Shown one piece after another: positions 8,323-16,708 of a DNA stretch of 64,000 nt (positions are counted from its first letter, which is position 1; each line of letters opens with the position of its first letter). The DNA comes from CAVTSA01 sp963790575 (GTDB lineage Bacteria; Chloroflexota; Dormibacteria; Dormibacterales; Dormibacteraceae). Where the stretch lies: positions 372,001 through 436,000 of the forward strand of contig CAWBPD010000026.1 in assembly GCA_963790575.1 (NCBI GenBank), written 5' to 3'. The notes beneath the pieces are model-generated. The model was given only the letters and a program-made list of their open reading frames with translations, was not told where the DNA came from and ran no database searches. The translations under genes were made by a program, and so were the position numbers.

Positions 8323-9105
8323 ATGGACGCCGCGACGCCTGAGGGCGCGATCCTCGAGGTCTCCGAGGTCAGCAAGCGCTTCGGCGGGCTGCTGGCGGTG
8401 GACCGGGTCAGCTTCGAGGTCGAGCAGGGCAAGGTGTTCGCCCTGATCGGTCCCAACGGGGCCGGCAAGACGACGCTGTTCAACTGCGTGACGGGCCTCC
8501 ACCCGCCCACTTCGGGCTCCATCCTGTTCGGCGGCCGGGACATCAGCGGCGCCCGGCCCCACCGGGCGGCGCGGCTGGGGATCGCGCGCACGTTCCAGAA
8601 CATCCGCCTCTTCGAGTACATGTCGGCGCTCGACAACGTGCGGGTGGGACAGCACGTGCGGATGCACGCGAAGCTGTGGGACTCATTGTTCAAGCTGCCG
8701 GCGGAGCGGCGGGAAGAGTACGAGGTGACCGAGCGCGCCCGCGAGCTGCTCGATTTCGTCGGCATCTTGGAGCACGCCAGCAGCTACGCGCGGAACCTGG
8801 CGTACGGACAGCAGCGGAGGCTCGAGATCGCGCGGGCGCTGGCCACCAACCCCCGCCTCTTGCTGCTGGACGAGCCGGCGGCAGGCTTCAACCCGCAGGA
8901 GAAGGTGGCGCTAATGCGCCTGGTGGACAGGATCCTGGAGCGAGGCATCACCGTCTTTCTGATCGAGCACGACATGAAGGTCGTGATGGGCATCTCCCAC
9001 CGGGTCGCAGTGCTCGACCACGGAGAGAAGATCGCCGAGGGGTCCCCCGAAGACGTGCGGACCGACCAGCGGGTGATCGAGGCGTACCTCGGGAAGTCGG
9101 CCTGA
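8323..9105 (+). CDS. livG: HAAT ABC transporter ATP-binding protein, LivG type
   Basis: Cytoplasmic ATPase of the importer, 260 residues. Walker A GPNGAGKTT, Q-loop in ARTFQNIRLF, a variant signature LAYGQQRRLEIARAL, Walker B LLLLDEPAAG and switch His in FLIEHDMKVVM are all present. The family's YGxQR signature in place of LSGGQ is normal for LivG. It starts 3 nt after livM and overlaps livF by one base (TGATG). Confidence 0.94.
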   Translation: MDAATPEGAILEVSEVSKRFGGLLAVDRVSFEVEQGKVFALIGPNGAGKTTLFNCVTGLHPPTSGSILFGGRDISGARPHRAARLGIARTFQNIRLFEYMSALDNVRVGQHVRMHAKLWDSLFKLPAERREEYEVTERARELLDFVGILEHASSYARNLAYGQQRRLEIARALATNPRLLLLDEPAAGFNPQEKVALMRLVDRILERGITVFLIEHDMKVVMGISHRVAVLDHGEKIAEGSPEDVRTDQRVIEAYLGKSA

Positions 9106-9815
9106 TGGCGCTCCTCGACGTGCAGGGGGTGGAGACCTACTACGGCCGGATCCGCGCACTCCACGGCATCACGCTCAGCGTCGGCGCCCACGAGATCGTG
9201 GCACTGATCGGGTCCAACGGAGCCGGCAAGACCACCACCCTGCGCACCATCTCCGGGCTGGTGCGAGCCGCCGCCGGCCGGGTCCTGTTCGACGGCAAGG
9301 ATCTGACCCACGCCTCCCCCACCACCGTGGTCCGGCTCGGGATCAGTCATTCGCCCGAGGGACGACGCCTGTTTCCCCGGATGTCCGTCTCCGACAACCT
9401 GCAGATGGGCGCCTACGGACGCAGGGACCGGCAGGGAATTCGGGACGACCTGGATCGGGTCTACGAACTCTTCCCCCGGATCCGTGAGCGGCGGGGTCAG
9501 ATCGCAGGCACGCTCTCAGGGGGCGAGCAGCAGATGGTGGCCGTGGCCCGAGCCCTGATGGCGCGGCCCCGGGTGCTCATGCTCGACGAACCCTCGCTGG
9601 GACTGGCGCCGATGCTGATCGAGACCATCTTCAAGACCGTGGTCGAGATCAACGCCCAGGGCACCGCGGTGCTGCTGGTGGAGCAGAACGCGAACAAGGC
9701 GCTGGAGATCGCCCACCGGGGCTACGTGCTGGAGACGGGGTCGATCGTGATGGAAGGCCCGGGTCGCGACCTGCTGGCGTCGGAGGACGTGCAGAAGGCG
9801 TACCTCGGCATGTAA
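9105..9815 (+). CDS. livF: HAAT ABC transporter ATP-binding protein, LivF type
   Basis: Partner ATPase, 236 residues. Walker A GSNGAGKTT, signature LSGGEQQMVAVARAL, Walker B VLMLDEPSLGLAP and LLVEQNANKALEIA are characteristic of LivF. The ATG at 9105 shares a base with the livG stop. Last gene of the operon; palindrome family B follows 50 nt downstream. Confidence 0.94.
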   Translation: MALLDVQGVETYYGRIRALHGITLSVGAHEIVALIGSNGAGKTTTLRTISGLVRAAAGRVLFDGKDLTHASPTTVVRLGISHSPEGRRLFPRMSVSDNLQMGAYGRRDRQGIRDDLDRVYELFPRIRERRGQIAGTLSGGEQQMVAVARALMARPRVLMLDEPSLGLAPMLIETIFKTVVEINAQGTAVLLVEQNANKALEIAHRGYVLETGSIVMEGPGRDLLASEDVQKAYLGM

Positions 9816-9865
9816 CGCCGCGCCACCTCGACACCGCTCGGCACCCCGACACCTCACACGAGGGG

Positions 9866-9931
9866 GGCCATCTGTCGAGAGATGGCCCGGATGTGGGGGC
9901 TTTGGCGCTACATCTGTCGACAGATGGCCTC
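9866..9931. repeat. Paired palindromes, family B copy 1
   Basis: GGCCATCT-N6-AGATGGCC (9866-9887) and the perfect 16-bp palindrome CATCTGTCGACAGATG (9911-9926) have centres 42 bp apart. The same pair, same order and same 42-bp pitch but with an unrelated spacer, recurs at 34855-34915. It may terminate the liv operon; it also marks the left edge of the accessory island. Confidence 0.85.
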
Positions 9932-10064
9932 AGGCTGCGACTGTCTGCATGTCCACATCCCGTGTCTCAGGGCCGACCACGGCGCCCGTGATCATCAGCG
10001 CTCCCGCCAGCACCGCCAACACGATCATCGTGTAGTCGTAAGGCAGGACTGAGCTGAATTCAAA
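9930..10064 (-). pseudogene. C-terminal remnant of an MFS transporter
   Basis: The minus strand reads an open stretch ending in SSVLPYDYTMIVLAVLAGAL, then MITGAVVGPETRDVDM and a TGA at 9930-9932. A last hydrophobic helix followed by a PETRxxDM-type tail is what the end of a metabolite:proton symporter looks like. No start or upstream part is present: the frame runs into the next gene. I read it as the tail of a deleted transporter gene at the island border. Identification rests on pattern only. Confidence 0.4.
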
Positions 10065-10083
10065 ACGTGTGCGTGCCCTCCCC

Positions 10084-10383
10084 TCAGGCGACGGGGGCGC
10101 GCCGGCTCATACGCCCGCGATTGCCGAAGGCGCCACCACTCCACTCGGCGATGTCGACCACGAAGGCCAGTGCCAGGAAGAGCCAGCCGATCCCCATCAC
10201 CTGTCCGGTGGGCGCGATCAGCACCCACATCAGGGTGGTCCAGGGCAAAAAGAAGAAACCCAGGACCGGCCAGAGCAAGAAGTTGTGGAAGGCGACGGCC
10301 CAGCGGGCGGGCGTCAGCAGCCACCAGACCACGATCGCGGCCCGCGGGCCGATCAACGCCAGCACGGTAATCAGACAGCACAC
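10084..10383 (-). CDS. Small integral membrane protein, unknown function
   Basis: 99 residues, beginning VCCLITVLALIGPRAAIVVWW at a GTG with an excellent AAGGAG box 5 nt upstream. Hydropathy suggests three membrane segments (about residues 1-25, 38-60 and 66-88) with a small basic C-terminal tail (NRGRMSRRAPVA). Trp-rich segments and a conserved-looking FHNFLLWPVLGFFFLPWTTL are notable. I cannot assign a function. It is preceded by copy 1 of the three-half-site promoter module, facing it, so it probably belongs to the island regulon. Confidence 0.75.
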   Translation of the reverse strand: MCCLITVLALIGPRAAIVVWWLLTPARWAVAFHNFLLWPVLGFFFLPWTTLMWVLIAPTGQVMGIGWLFLALAFVVDIAEWSGGAFGNRGRMSRRAPVA

Positions 10384-10445
10384 GTTGACTCCTTCTTGTC
10401 GACCTGCACGTGGATCCTCTTGACCATAAACGCGGGCCTCGTCAT

Positions 10446-10535
10446 GTCCGTGCGATTCCCCACTGTGCGGGTAGGTAGGGTGAGGGCGGATCACCCGCAG
10501 CAAGGTGACCTTGGGGTAGACCGGCTCTGGCGGGG
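10446..10535 (-). promoter_or_regulatory. Island promoter module, copy 1
   Basis: Minus strand: TCACCT-N6-GGGTGA-N7-TCACCC (10477-10508), then ATCGCACGGACAT about 20 bp further on. The upstream flank CCGCCAGAGCCGGTCTACC also resembles copies 2 and 4. It drives the small membrane protein gene starting at 10383. Confidence 0.75.
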
Positions 10536-11048
10536 ACGGACCGTGCCCAGGGGATCCGGAGTCGACCGGCGGTGGGGCGGCAAGGGCGCGGCCAGCGGGT
10601 GAGTGCCGAAAGCGTGGGCAATGCGCTCGCCAGGGACGCCACAGCATGCAGGCCAGACGTGCAGGTGCGTGAGCGCTCGCAACACCACACCGATGGCAGT
10701 TCTAAGTCCGTCCTGCGCCGCGCCTCCCGGTTCTGCGGGCAGGGCCATCAAAATTAAGGGCGGTCTGGGCCGCCGATGGGCGCCGAGCACCTCAGCCGCG
10801 CCTCGGGCCCCGACCGGAGTCACTCTAGACCCCACGCCGGGTCGGCGACCCGTGTCCGGGCGATGGTGACAGATGAGCCCGCCCTACCGGAGATGGTCCA
10901 CCGGGGTCGCCGTGGATTGCACGGGAGCCGCGGTCACTGATTGGTGATCGCGTCAGAGCACGCCGGCGCCGCCGTTCGGGTTTGCATGCCCGCCACCCGG
11001 TGCGGACCGGTTGAGCGTGGGACATCTCGCCGGTAGGATCGGCCTGAG
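10536..11048. other. Region between divergent small membrane protein and LAL regulator
   Basis: About 510 bp without a convincing gene; the short frames here have no recognisable protein features. It must contain the promoter of the regulator gene, but I cannot point to a confident -10/-35. Confidence 0.5.
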
Positions 11049-13727
11049 GTGACAGCTGCCTCGACCGGGCCGATCGCGTTTGCGAGCACCAAGTTCGTGG
11101 CGCCGCGTATCCCGGCCACCTACGTGCCGCGCCCGGGGTTGCTTGACCGCCTCGATGCCGGTAGGGATGGAGCGGTGACGGTGGTCATCGGCCTGCCGGG
11201 ATCGGGGAAGACGACCCTGGTGGCCTCCTGGCTGAGTGAGCGGTCAGCTCTCCCCTCGGTGTGGCTGGATTGTGACCGCCGGGATGGGGAGCCGACCCGG
11301 TTTTGGTCGGGCCTGGTTCACGCCCTGCGCCGGCGATGGCCGGATCTGTACGCGCACGCTCTCGACCTGCTCGACGAGCCGGATCCGGACCACGTCGAGG
11401 TGGCCATCGCGCTGGTGAACGACCTGGCCGCCCTCGGCAGTGGGGCGGTTGTGGTCATCGATGACTGCCATCTGGCGAAAGGAGCGATGCCCCAGTTGGG
11501 CGAGCTGCTCGAGCGGCTGCCCGACGGTGTGCGGTTCGTGCTCACGATGCGGTCCCATGTCGACCTGCCGATGGCGCGCTTGCGAGTCCACGGGGCGCTC
11601 GACGAGATCCGTCAGGACGAACTGGGGCTCACTGAGGAAGAGGTCGGACTGGTACTGGATCGCTTCGGCGTGCGCCTGGCGTCCGACAGCGTCGAGCGGT
11701 TGACCCGTCGCACCGAGGGCTGGATGGCAGCGGTGCAGCTGGCCGCGCTGTCCATGCGGGGGCTGGACGATCCCGACGCGTTCGTCCGCGAGTTCTCGGC
11801 GAGCACACGGGTCGTCACCGACTACTTGATCGAGGAGGTGCTGGAGCGCCAGTCGCCGGAGCTGCGCGCGTTCATGACCGAGATCAGCGTGCTCGACCAG
11901 TTCGACGCCCCCCTCTGCCGGGACGTGACCGGCCGCCCGGACTCGGATCGGCTCCTGCGCCAGATGGAGACCGAGAACCTGTTCCTCATCCCCGTGGGCG
12001 GGAGACAGACCTTCCGCTTTCATGAGCTGTTCGCGGACCTGTTACGGCTTCGGTTGGAGGTCACCGACCCTCGCCGCCGGCAAGAGCTGCATCGGGCTGC
12101 CGCAGTCGCACTGGACGCGCGGGGCGCGGTCGCACGCGCGTTGCACCACTACGTCAGCGCCGGTGACGGTGAGGACGCGCTCGGCCTGGTGCGCAAGCGG
12201 GTCGCTGAGGCGTACTTCGTCGACGATGGCACCACCATCAACTCGTGGTTGGCTGAATTGGGGACCGGATGGGTCGCGCAGGATCCGGCCCGGATGATCC
12301 ACCACGCCCTGCTCCTGCACCTGGCGGGCCGGATCGAGGAGGCGCACGAGTGGGTCGAGCGGATTGGGCACATCCCCCCCGCCGACCTGAGTGATCAGCT
12401 CGCCCGCTACGAGATCGTGGCCCACTTTGTGGAAGGGGTTCGGGGCAACGCGACCGCGTCGCTACACCATGCCGCACTGGCCCGCCAGCACGGCGACCCG
12501 GCTTCCGAGCCGCTTCTTCGTGCGGTTCCATCCGTCGCCATGCAGTGCCACCTGTGTCTCGACGACATCCCCGCCGCTCATGCTGCCTTCGCCGACAGCC
12601 AGCGTGACCCCATGCCCAACGCCGCCTTCAGCGAGGTCCTGATGCCATCGGCCTACTCGTGGGTCTGGACAGTCGAGGGCGGCCTGCGCCAGGCGGGCCG
12701 GCTGGCACGGGGAGCGTTGGCGGTCGCCGAGCGCCTGCAGCTTAAGGATCACCCGGCTCTCGACCCGGCCCTGCGCACGCTGGGCTGGATCCATTACGAA
12801 CGTGGCGAAACGGATCAAGCCCAGGCGTTGTTGAACCGGGCGCTCGCGATGGTCGAGCGCAACCGGCCTGCCTACGCCTTGCTCAGCGCGGTCGCCCTCG
12901 GCCGGGTATGGCTGTCTGTCGGTGAGGTGGACAGCGCGCTGGACATGGCCGGCCGTGCCCGGACCTTCTTGGCCTCATCGGTCGACTCGGTCCTGCTCGA
13001 CCTGGTCGGTGACCTCGAGGGCCGTGCCGCGCTGACGCTGGGCAGTCCAGGCGAGGCGGAGATGCGGTCCCGAGGTATGCGGCCGTCCAGACGACGGGCG
13101 GTGCTGGAAGCGCGGATCGCGCTCGCGCGGGACGCCCCCGCCGACGCGGCGGCGATACTTGCCGACCCAAGGTTTCCGCCGACCACCACTCGGTCCCGGG
13201 TGCATGATCGGGCCTTGCGCTCGCGCTGTGCCCTCTTGCTTCGGGATCAGCACTTCCCCGAGCTGATCGGCGAAGCGCTTGAGATCGCGGGGCAGGAGGG
13301 TCTGATGGCCGCTCTCCGCGACGACCTGGCCCCGATCGCAGATGCGGTGCGCCCCTTCTTGCCGGTCCGCGCCAGTGAGTTCGCCCGATCTCTGGGCGCC
13401 GCCCTGGACCGGGCGCTGGCGGGCTCGCTGCCGCCGCGCGATGGGCCACCCACGCCTCTCCCCGACTCGCTCAGCCGGCAGGAGCTGCGCGTGCTGCGCT
13501 ACCTGGCCTCGCGGCTCACCCAGCGCGAGATCGCGGGCGAGCTCTTCCTCTCCACCAACACCGTCAAGACACACGTGCGAGCCATTTTCCGCAAGCTCGA
13601 CGCGGCCTCCCGCCCTGACGCCGTCGAGCGGGCCAGGAGGGTAGGACTCCTGTACGTTCCCCGGACCGGGCCCGCGTCCTCGAGCCGGCAGCCTGCGGGC
13701 ATTGAGCCTGCCCGGCCGGAGAGGTAG
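11049..13727 (+). CDS. Large ATP-binding LuxR regulator (LAL/MalT type)
   Basis: Transcription factor of the STAND class: ligand and ATP binding drive oligomerisation and DNA binding. In 892 residues: Walker A GLPGSGKTT (about 48-56), Walker B AVVVIDDCHLA (about 132-142), a long helical-repeat sensor region, and a C-terminal LuxR helix-turn-helix (SRQELRVLRYLASRLTQREIAGELFLS, then TNTVKTHVRAIFRKL). Start is GTG at 11049 with a weak GAGG. Four copies of a GGGTGA-based promoter module lie within 14 kb, one about 600 bp upstream and one 100 bp downstream. MalT boxes have a similar core, so this protein is the obvious candidate to bind them (inference). Confidence 0.92.
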   Translation: MTAASTGPIAFASTKFVAPRIPATYVPRPGLLDRLDAGRDGAVTVVIGLPGSGKTTLVASWLSERSALPSVWLDCDRRDGEPTRFWSGLVHALRRRWPDLYAHALDLLDEPDPDHVEVAIALVNDLAALGSGAVVVIDDCHLAKGAMPQLGELLERLPDGVRFVLTMRSHVDLPMARLRVHGALDEIRQDELGLTEEEVGLVLDRFGVRLASDSVERLTRRTEGWMAAVQLAALSMRGLDDPDAFVREFSASTRVVTDYLIEEVLERQSPELRAFMTEISVLDQFDAPLCRDVTGRPDSDRLLRQMETENLFLIPVGGRQTFRFHELFADLLRLRLEVTDPRRRQELHRAAAVALDARGAVARALHHYVSAGDGEDALGLVRKRVAEAYFVDDGTTINSWLAELGTGWVAQDPARMIHHALLLHLAGRIEEAHEWVERIGHIPPADLSDQLARYEIVAHFVEGVRGNATASLHHAALARQHGDPASEPLLRAVPSVAMQCHLCLDDIPAAHAAFADSQRDPMPNAAFSEVLMPSAYSWVWTVEGGLRQAGRLARGALAVAERLQLKDHPALDPALRTLGWIHYERGETDQAQALLNRALAMVERNRPAYALLSAVALGRVWLSVGEVDSALDMAGRARTFLASSVDSVLLDLVGDLEGRAALTLGSPGEAEMRSRGMRPSRRRAVLEARIALARDAPADAAAILADPRFPPTTTRSRVHDRALRSRCALLLRDQHFPELIGEALEIAGQEGLMAALRDDLAPIADAVRPFLPVRASEFARSLGAALDRALAGSLPPRDGPPTPLPDSLSRQELRVLRYLASRLTQREIAGELFLSTNTVKTHVRAIFRKLDAASRPDAVERARRVGLLYVPRTGPASSSRQPAGIEPARPER

Positions 13728-13793
13728 TGACCAGAGCAGGTCAACCGAGCCACCGACACGCGCTGGCTCGGTAGAAGAGTCGCGGACGGCCTC

Positions 13794-13882
13794 GTGGCCG
13801 CCAGACTCGGTCTCGCCGAAGAATCACCCCGGCCCGGGTGATCTTCCCTCACCCCACCTTCCCGCACGCTGTCGGTATCGCA
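13794..13882 (+). promoter_or_regulatory. Island promoter module, copy 2
   Basis: TCACCC (13824), N6, GGGTGA (13836), N7, TCACCCC (13849-13855), then 21 bp to ATCGCA (13877). The flank GTGGCCGCCAGACTCGGTCT upstream closely matches copy 4. It precedes the DUF1269 gene cluster. Confidence 0.8.
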
Positions 13883-14024
13883 ACTGCCTACTCCTCACAA
13901 GTCACGTCCCGAGGGGCAGTGACCAGCAGATCTCAGCTCGCGCGAGGTGGCACCCGTGAACCGGGTCACGAGCATCGACTCCCGTTCTCACCCGTCCGTT
14001 GAAATCCTCCCAGAGGTGAAGAAG

Positions 14025-14555
14025 ATGGTTGATGGCGTTCCCCTCCAGGTGGTGGTGGCAGCATTCCGATCCGCCGACGGTGCCTCTCAGGCCCTCCGGC
14101 AGTTGAAGGTCATCGACCGCACCGTGCTGGGCGTCCGAGAGGCGGCGGTGCTCGTGCGCGACGACGAGAACAAGCTGGAGATCAAGGAATCCCACCATGT
14201 CGCCAAGGGCGCCGTGATCGGCGGCGTGGTCGGTGGCGTGCTCGGACTCATCGCCGGCCCGGTCGGCTGGGTCGCCGCCGGGGGCGCCGCGGTCGGCGCG
14301 CTCGCCAACCGGCTGCGCGACTCCGGCTTCCCGGACGCGCGACTGCGGGAGATCGGCGAAGGCCTAAAGCCAGGCACCTCGGCCCTGGTTGTGGTCGTCG
14401 AGCAGCGCTGGGTCCGGGAGCTCGAGGAGGAGCTGCAAGCCGAGGCCGCGGACGTGGTCACGGAGGCGCTGCGCGCAGAGGTCGCGGCACAGCTCGACGA
14501 GGCGGCCGGAGGTACCGACGCTCCTGGTGCCTCGACGCCATCACCGGGCAGCTGA
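14025..14555 (+). CDS. DUF1269-family glycine-zipper membrane protein
   Basis: 176 residues from ATG 14025, which has AGAGG 8 nt upstream; GTG starts further upstream lack support. The N-terminal half (VVVAAFRSADGASQALRQLKVIDR) is a ferredoxin-like fold; the middle has a glycine-zipper membrane segment (GAVIGGVVGGVLGLIAGPVGWVAAG split by Gly every third or fourth residue), then an acidic helical tail. DUF1269 proteins are often stress-induced and function is unknown. First of three overlapping or adjacent genes under promoter copy 2. Confidence 0.85.
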   Translation: MVDGVPLQVVVAAFRSADGASQALRQLKVIDRTVLGVREAAVLVRDDENKLEIKESHHVAKGAVIGGVVGGVLGLIAGPVGWVAAGGAAVGALANRLRDSGFPDARLREIGEGLKPGTSALVVVVEQRWVRELEEELQAEAADVVTEALRAEVAAQLDEAAGGTDAPGASTPSPGS

Positions 14556-14559
14556 CGCG

Positions 14560-15534
14560 GTGTCCGAGCCCGCTTCCGATACCACGGCACAGCCCTCCGG
14601 GCGGCGCTGGCCGTGGCCCAGGAGCGCCACGGCGCCGCGGGTCAGCCGAGTACTGATCGCCGCGGTCTTCGCTGACCGTGTCAGGGCGGAGGAAGCGGCC
14701 CGGGCGATGGAGGTGTGGAGGCGCGCCAACCATGTCTTCCGAATCTCACCGGCGGCCGTCCTCGCCAAGGGAATCTCCAAGAGCGTCACCTACACACCAC
14801 AGCACCTGCGGGTCGGTGGGGCCGTGGTGCGCGGGCTGGTGGTCGGCGTGGTCCTGTTCGCGCTTCCGGCCGCGGGCGCGGCGGCGGTGGTGGCGTTCGC
14901 GATCAGCACCCTGATCCTGGGGGTGCTCGGCCTCATCGGGGTCCTCGGCGGTGGTGAGGTGTCGGCCTTGCAGCTGGCCTTGACGGTCGCGGCAGCCTTT
15001 CTGGCCGCGCTCTTCGCGGGGATCGTCGGCGCCGCGCTCGGCTGCCTGGTCGGGCTTCTGGTGGGGGTCATCAACGACGACGCCCGCGGATTCTCGCAGC
15101 TGCGCCGAGCTGCCACCGCGGACGTGCTGCCCGTCGGCGCGGCGGCCGCCATCTTGTGGTGCGACCCCCTGGCGGTGGGGGCCGTCAAGGACGAGCTGAG
15201 GAGGCTCGGAGGAGAGCCGGCGGTGCAGTGGCCGCCGGCGGCGATCGTGCTGGGAGCGGGCGGGCAAGCGGTCTCCGTGAGCTCCCAGACGCAGCCGCCA
15301 GCGGCAGCACCCGCCCCGGTGTGGCCGCCGATCAAGCCGCCGACCGAGACCGCGACCACGGCGACTGGCGCGGTGTCAGCCCGCTCGAACGACGTTTCGA
15401 GCCCGGCGACTGACAGCGGAGGCGAAGGCCCGCAGGCGGTGGCGACCCCGGACAGGCGGACGATCGAGAAGGAGGCGGCGGCCGGTGACCCGGCACCGGG
15501 GGCTGCCGAGCACGAGCGTCTGTCCGATGACTGA
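14560..15534 (+). CDS. Membrane protein related to the preceding DUF1269 protein
   Basis: 324 residues from GTG 14560, 4 nt after the previous stop. The N-terminal VSRVLIAAVFADRVRAEEAARAMEVW resembles the ferredoxin-like half of its neighbour. The centre has two to four membrane segments with small residues (VVRGLVVGVVLFALPAAGAA; ALTVAAAFLAALFAGIVGAALG). A second globular part and a disordered Pro/Ala/Thr-rich tail follow. It looks like an enlarged, diverged paralogue. Function unknown. Confidence 0.75.
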   Translation: MSEPASDTTAQPSGRRWPWPRSATAPRVSRVLIAAVFADRVRAEEAARAMEVWRRANHVFRISPAAVLAKGISKSVTYTPQHLRVGGAVVRGLVVGVVLFALPAAGAAAVVAFAISTLILGVLGLIGVLGGGEVSALQLALTVAAAFLAALFAGIVGAALGCLVGLLVGVINDDARGFSQLRRAATADVLPVGAAAAILWCDPLAVGAVKDELRRLGGEPAVQWPPAAIVLGAGGQAVSVSSQTQPPAAAPAPVWPPIKPPTETATTATGAVSARSNDVSSPATDSGGEGPQAVATPDRRTIEKEAAAGDPAPGAAEHERLSDD

Positions 15535-16174
15535 TACGCCACCGCCCGATTCCGATCGGCCGATCCCGGGGCCGGGCGCGGAGTCCCCGACGTCAGGACC
15601 GCCCCGGCGCACGCGTCAGGTGCTGGCCATCTCGGGAGGCTCTGCTGCGCTGGCCGTCGTCATTCTTCTGGTGATCCTGATCGTCCGTCCGGCACCGGCG
15701 GCTCCCACACCCACGCCCGCACCGGTCGCGTCGGCGACGCCGACCCCTGCGGTGTCGCCGACCCCGACACCAACCAAATCCGGGACCGGGTCCAATGAGG
15801 AGCAGCAGCAGAAGGTCTACCGGGCCTACGTGACTACCATCCTCGTCGACGGCACCAGCCTGGTCGCCGACACCGCGAACATCACGAGCTGCCACCGGAG
15901 CCGGGTCGCGTGCGTGAGGGCGATCGAGACCGCCCAAGTGCAAGCGGTCACCTTCCAGCGCAACCTGAACAAGACCCCGCCCCCGGCCTGCCTTACCGAC
16001 GCCGACTCCCGGCTGCGAACCGGACTCGGCCTCTACCTGCGAGGTCTCCAGACCTCCGGCGACGCCGTCAAGAACGAGGACCGGGTGCACCTGGTGCAGG
16101 GCCTGCTGCTGATGATTGCCGGAGGATGGGGGATCGGCCAAGCCCTCCACTCCGGCCGCCAGGCGCGGTGCTGA
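15527..16174 (+). CDS. Membrane-anchored extracytoplasmic protein, unknown function
   Basis: 215 residues from ATG 15527, overlapping the upstream gene by 8 nt. One membrane segment (about residues 31-53, VLAISGGSAALAVVILLVILIV) is followed by a Pro/Thr/Ala linker of TPTP repeats and a helical domain with three cysteines before the C-terminal Cys (SCHRSRVACVRAIE, PPACLTDAD), suggesting a disulfide outside the cell. No family is recognised. It is co-transcribed with the two DUF1269-like genes, which implies an envelope role. Confidence 0.7.
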   Translation: MTDTPPPDSDRPIPGPGAESPTSGPPRRTRQVLAISGGSAALAVVILLVILIVRPAPAAPTPTPAPVASATPTPAVSPTPTPTKSGTGSNEEQQQKVYRAYVTTILVDGTSLVADTANITSCHRSRVACVRAIETAQVQAVTFQRNLNKTPPPACLTDADSRLRTGLGLYLRGLQTSGDAVKNEDRVHLVQGLLLMIAGGWGIGQALHSGRQARC

Positions 16175-16708
16175 CGGCGTTCCAGGCACAAGGGCCGGCC
16201 ACCGCGTCCGCCATCAGCCGCAACCGCCGGTACCTCGTCCCCGCTCGTGGGGCAGCTCTGGGAAGACGGTCTGCGCATCACACGACGGCGCACATCGCTC
16301 CGCGCGGTTCACTGACACTGCGGGGATTACCGCCACCGGACCACCCTCGTCATTGTCGGGAGTCCAAAGGAGGCGCCGAGCATCCCTCGGTGCGTGCCCG
16401 CTGACTGGGCCGCCTCCTCAGGGGACACTCCGCGTCGGTCGGTTGCAGATCATGCTCCGGTCTCACCCCGGGAGGGGTGAGGCGCGCTCACCCCGGGCAC
16501 GCCTAGGGTCACTCGCATGGACCAAGCGTGGTCAGAGCTGATCTGTATGGAAGTTCGGCTTGCGGAAAGTGACACGGGTGGTCGCCGAACTCTTCGCGAT
16601 ATTGACGACCCCCTCTCGTCTGGGTCAGCCTCGTGGGTACGCGACCTCGCGAATCGGGACGGGTGACGTGTCGCCAGCCGTATTCGGACGCCGCGAAGGA
16701 GGGTAACC
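16175..16708. other. Intergenic region upstream of the DUF2252 gene
   Basis: About 530 bp with no credible gene. It contains promoter module copy 3 (16463-16494) and ends with GAAGGAGG as ribosome binding site for the next gene. Confidence 0.55.
16463..16494 (+). promoter_or_regulatory. Island promoter module, copy 3
   Basis: TCACCC (16463), N6, GGGTGA (16475), N7, TCACCCC (16488-16494): exactly the spacing of copies 2 and 4, but the flanks outside the half-sites are not conserved. It lies 215 bp before the DUF2252 start. Confidence 0.7.
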
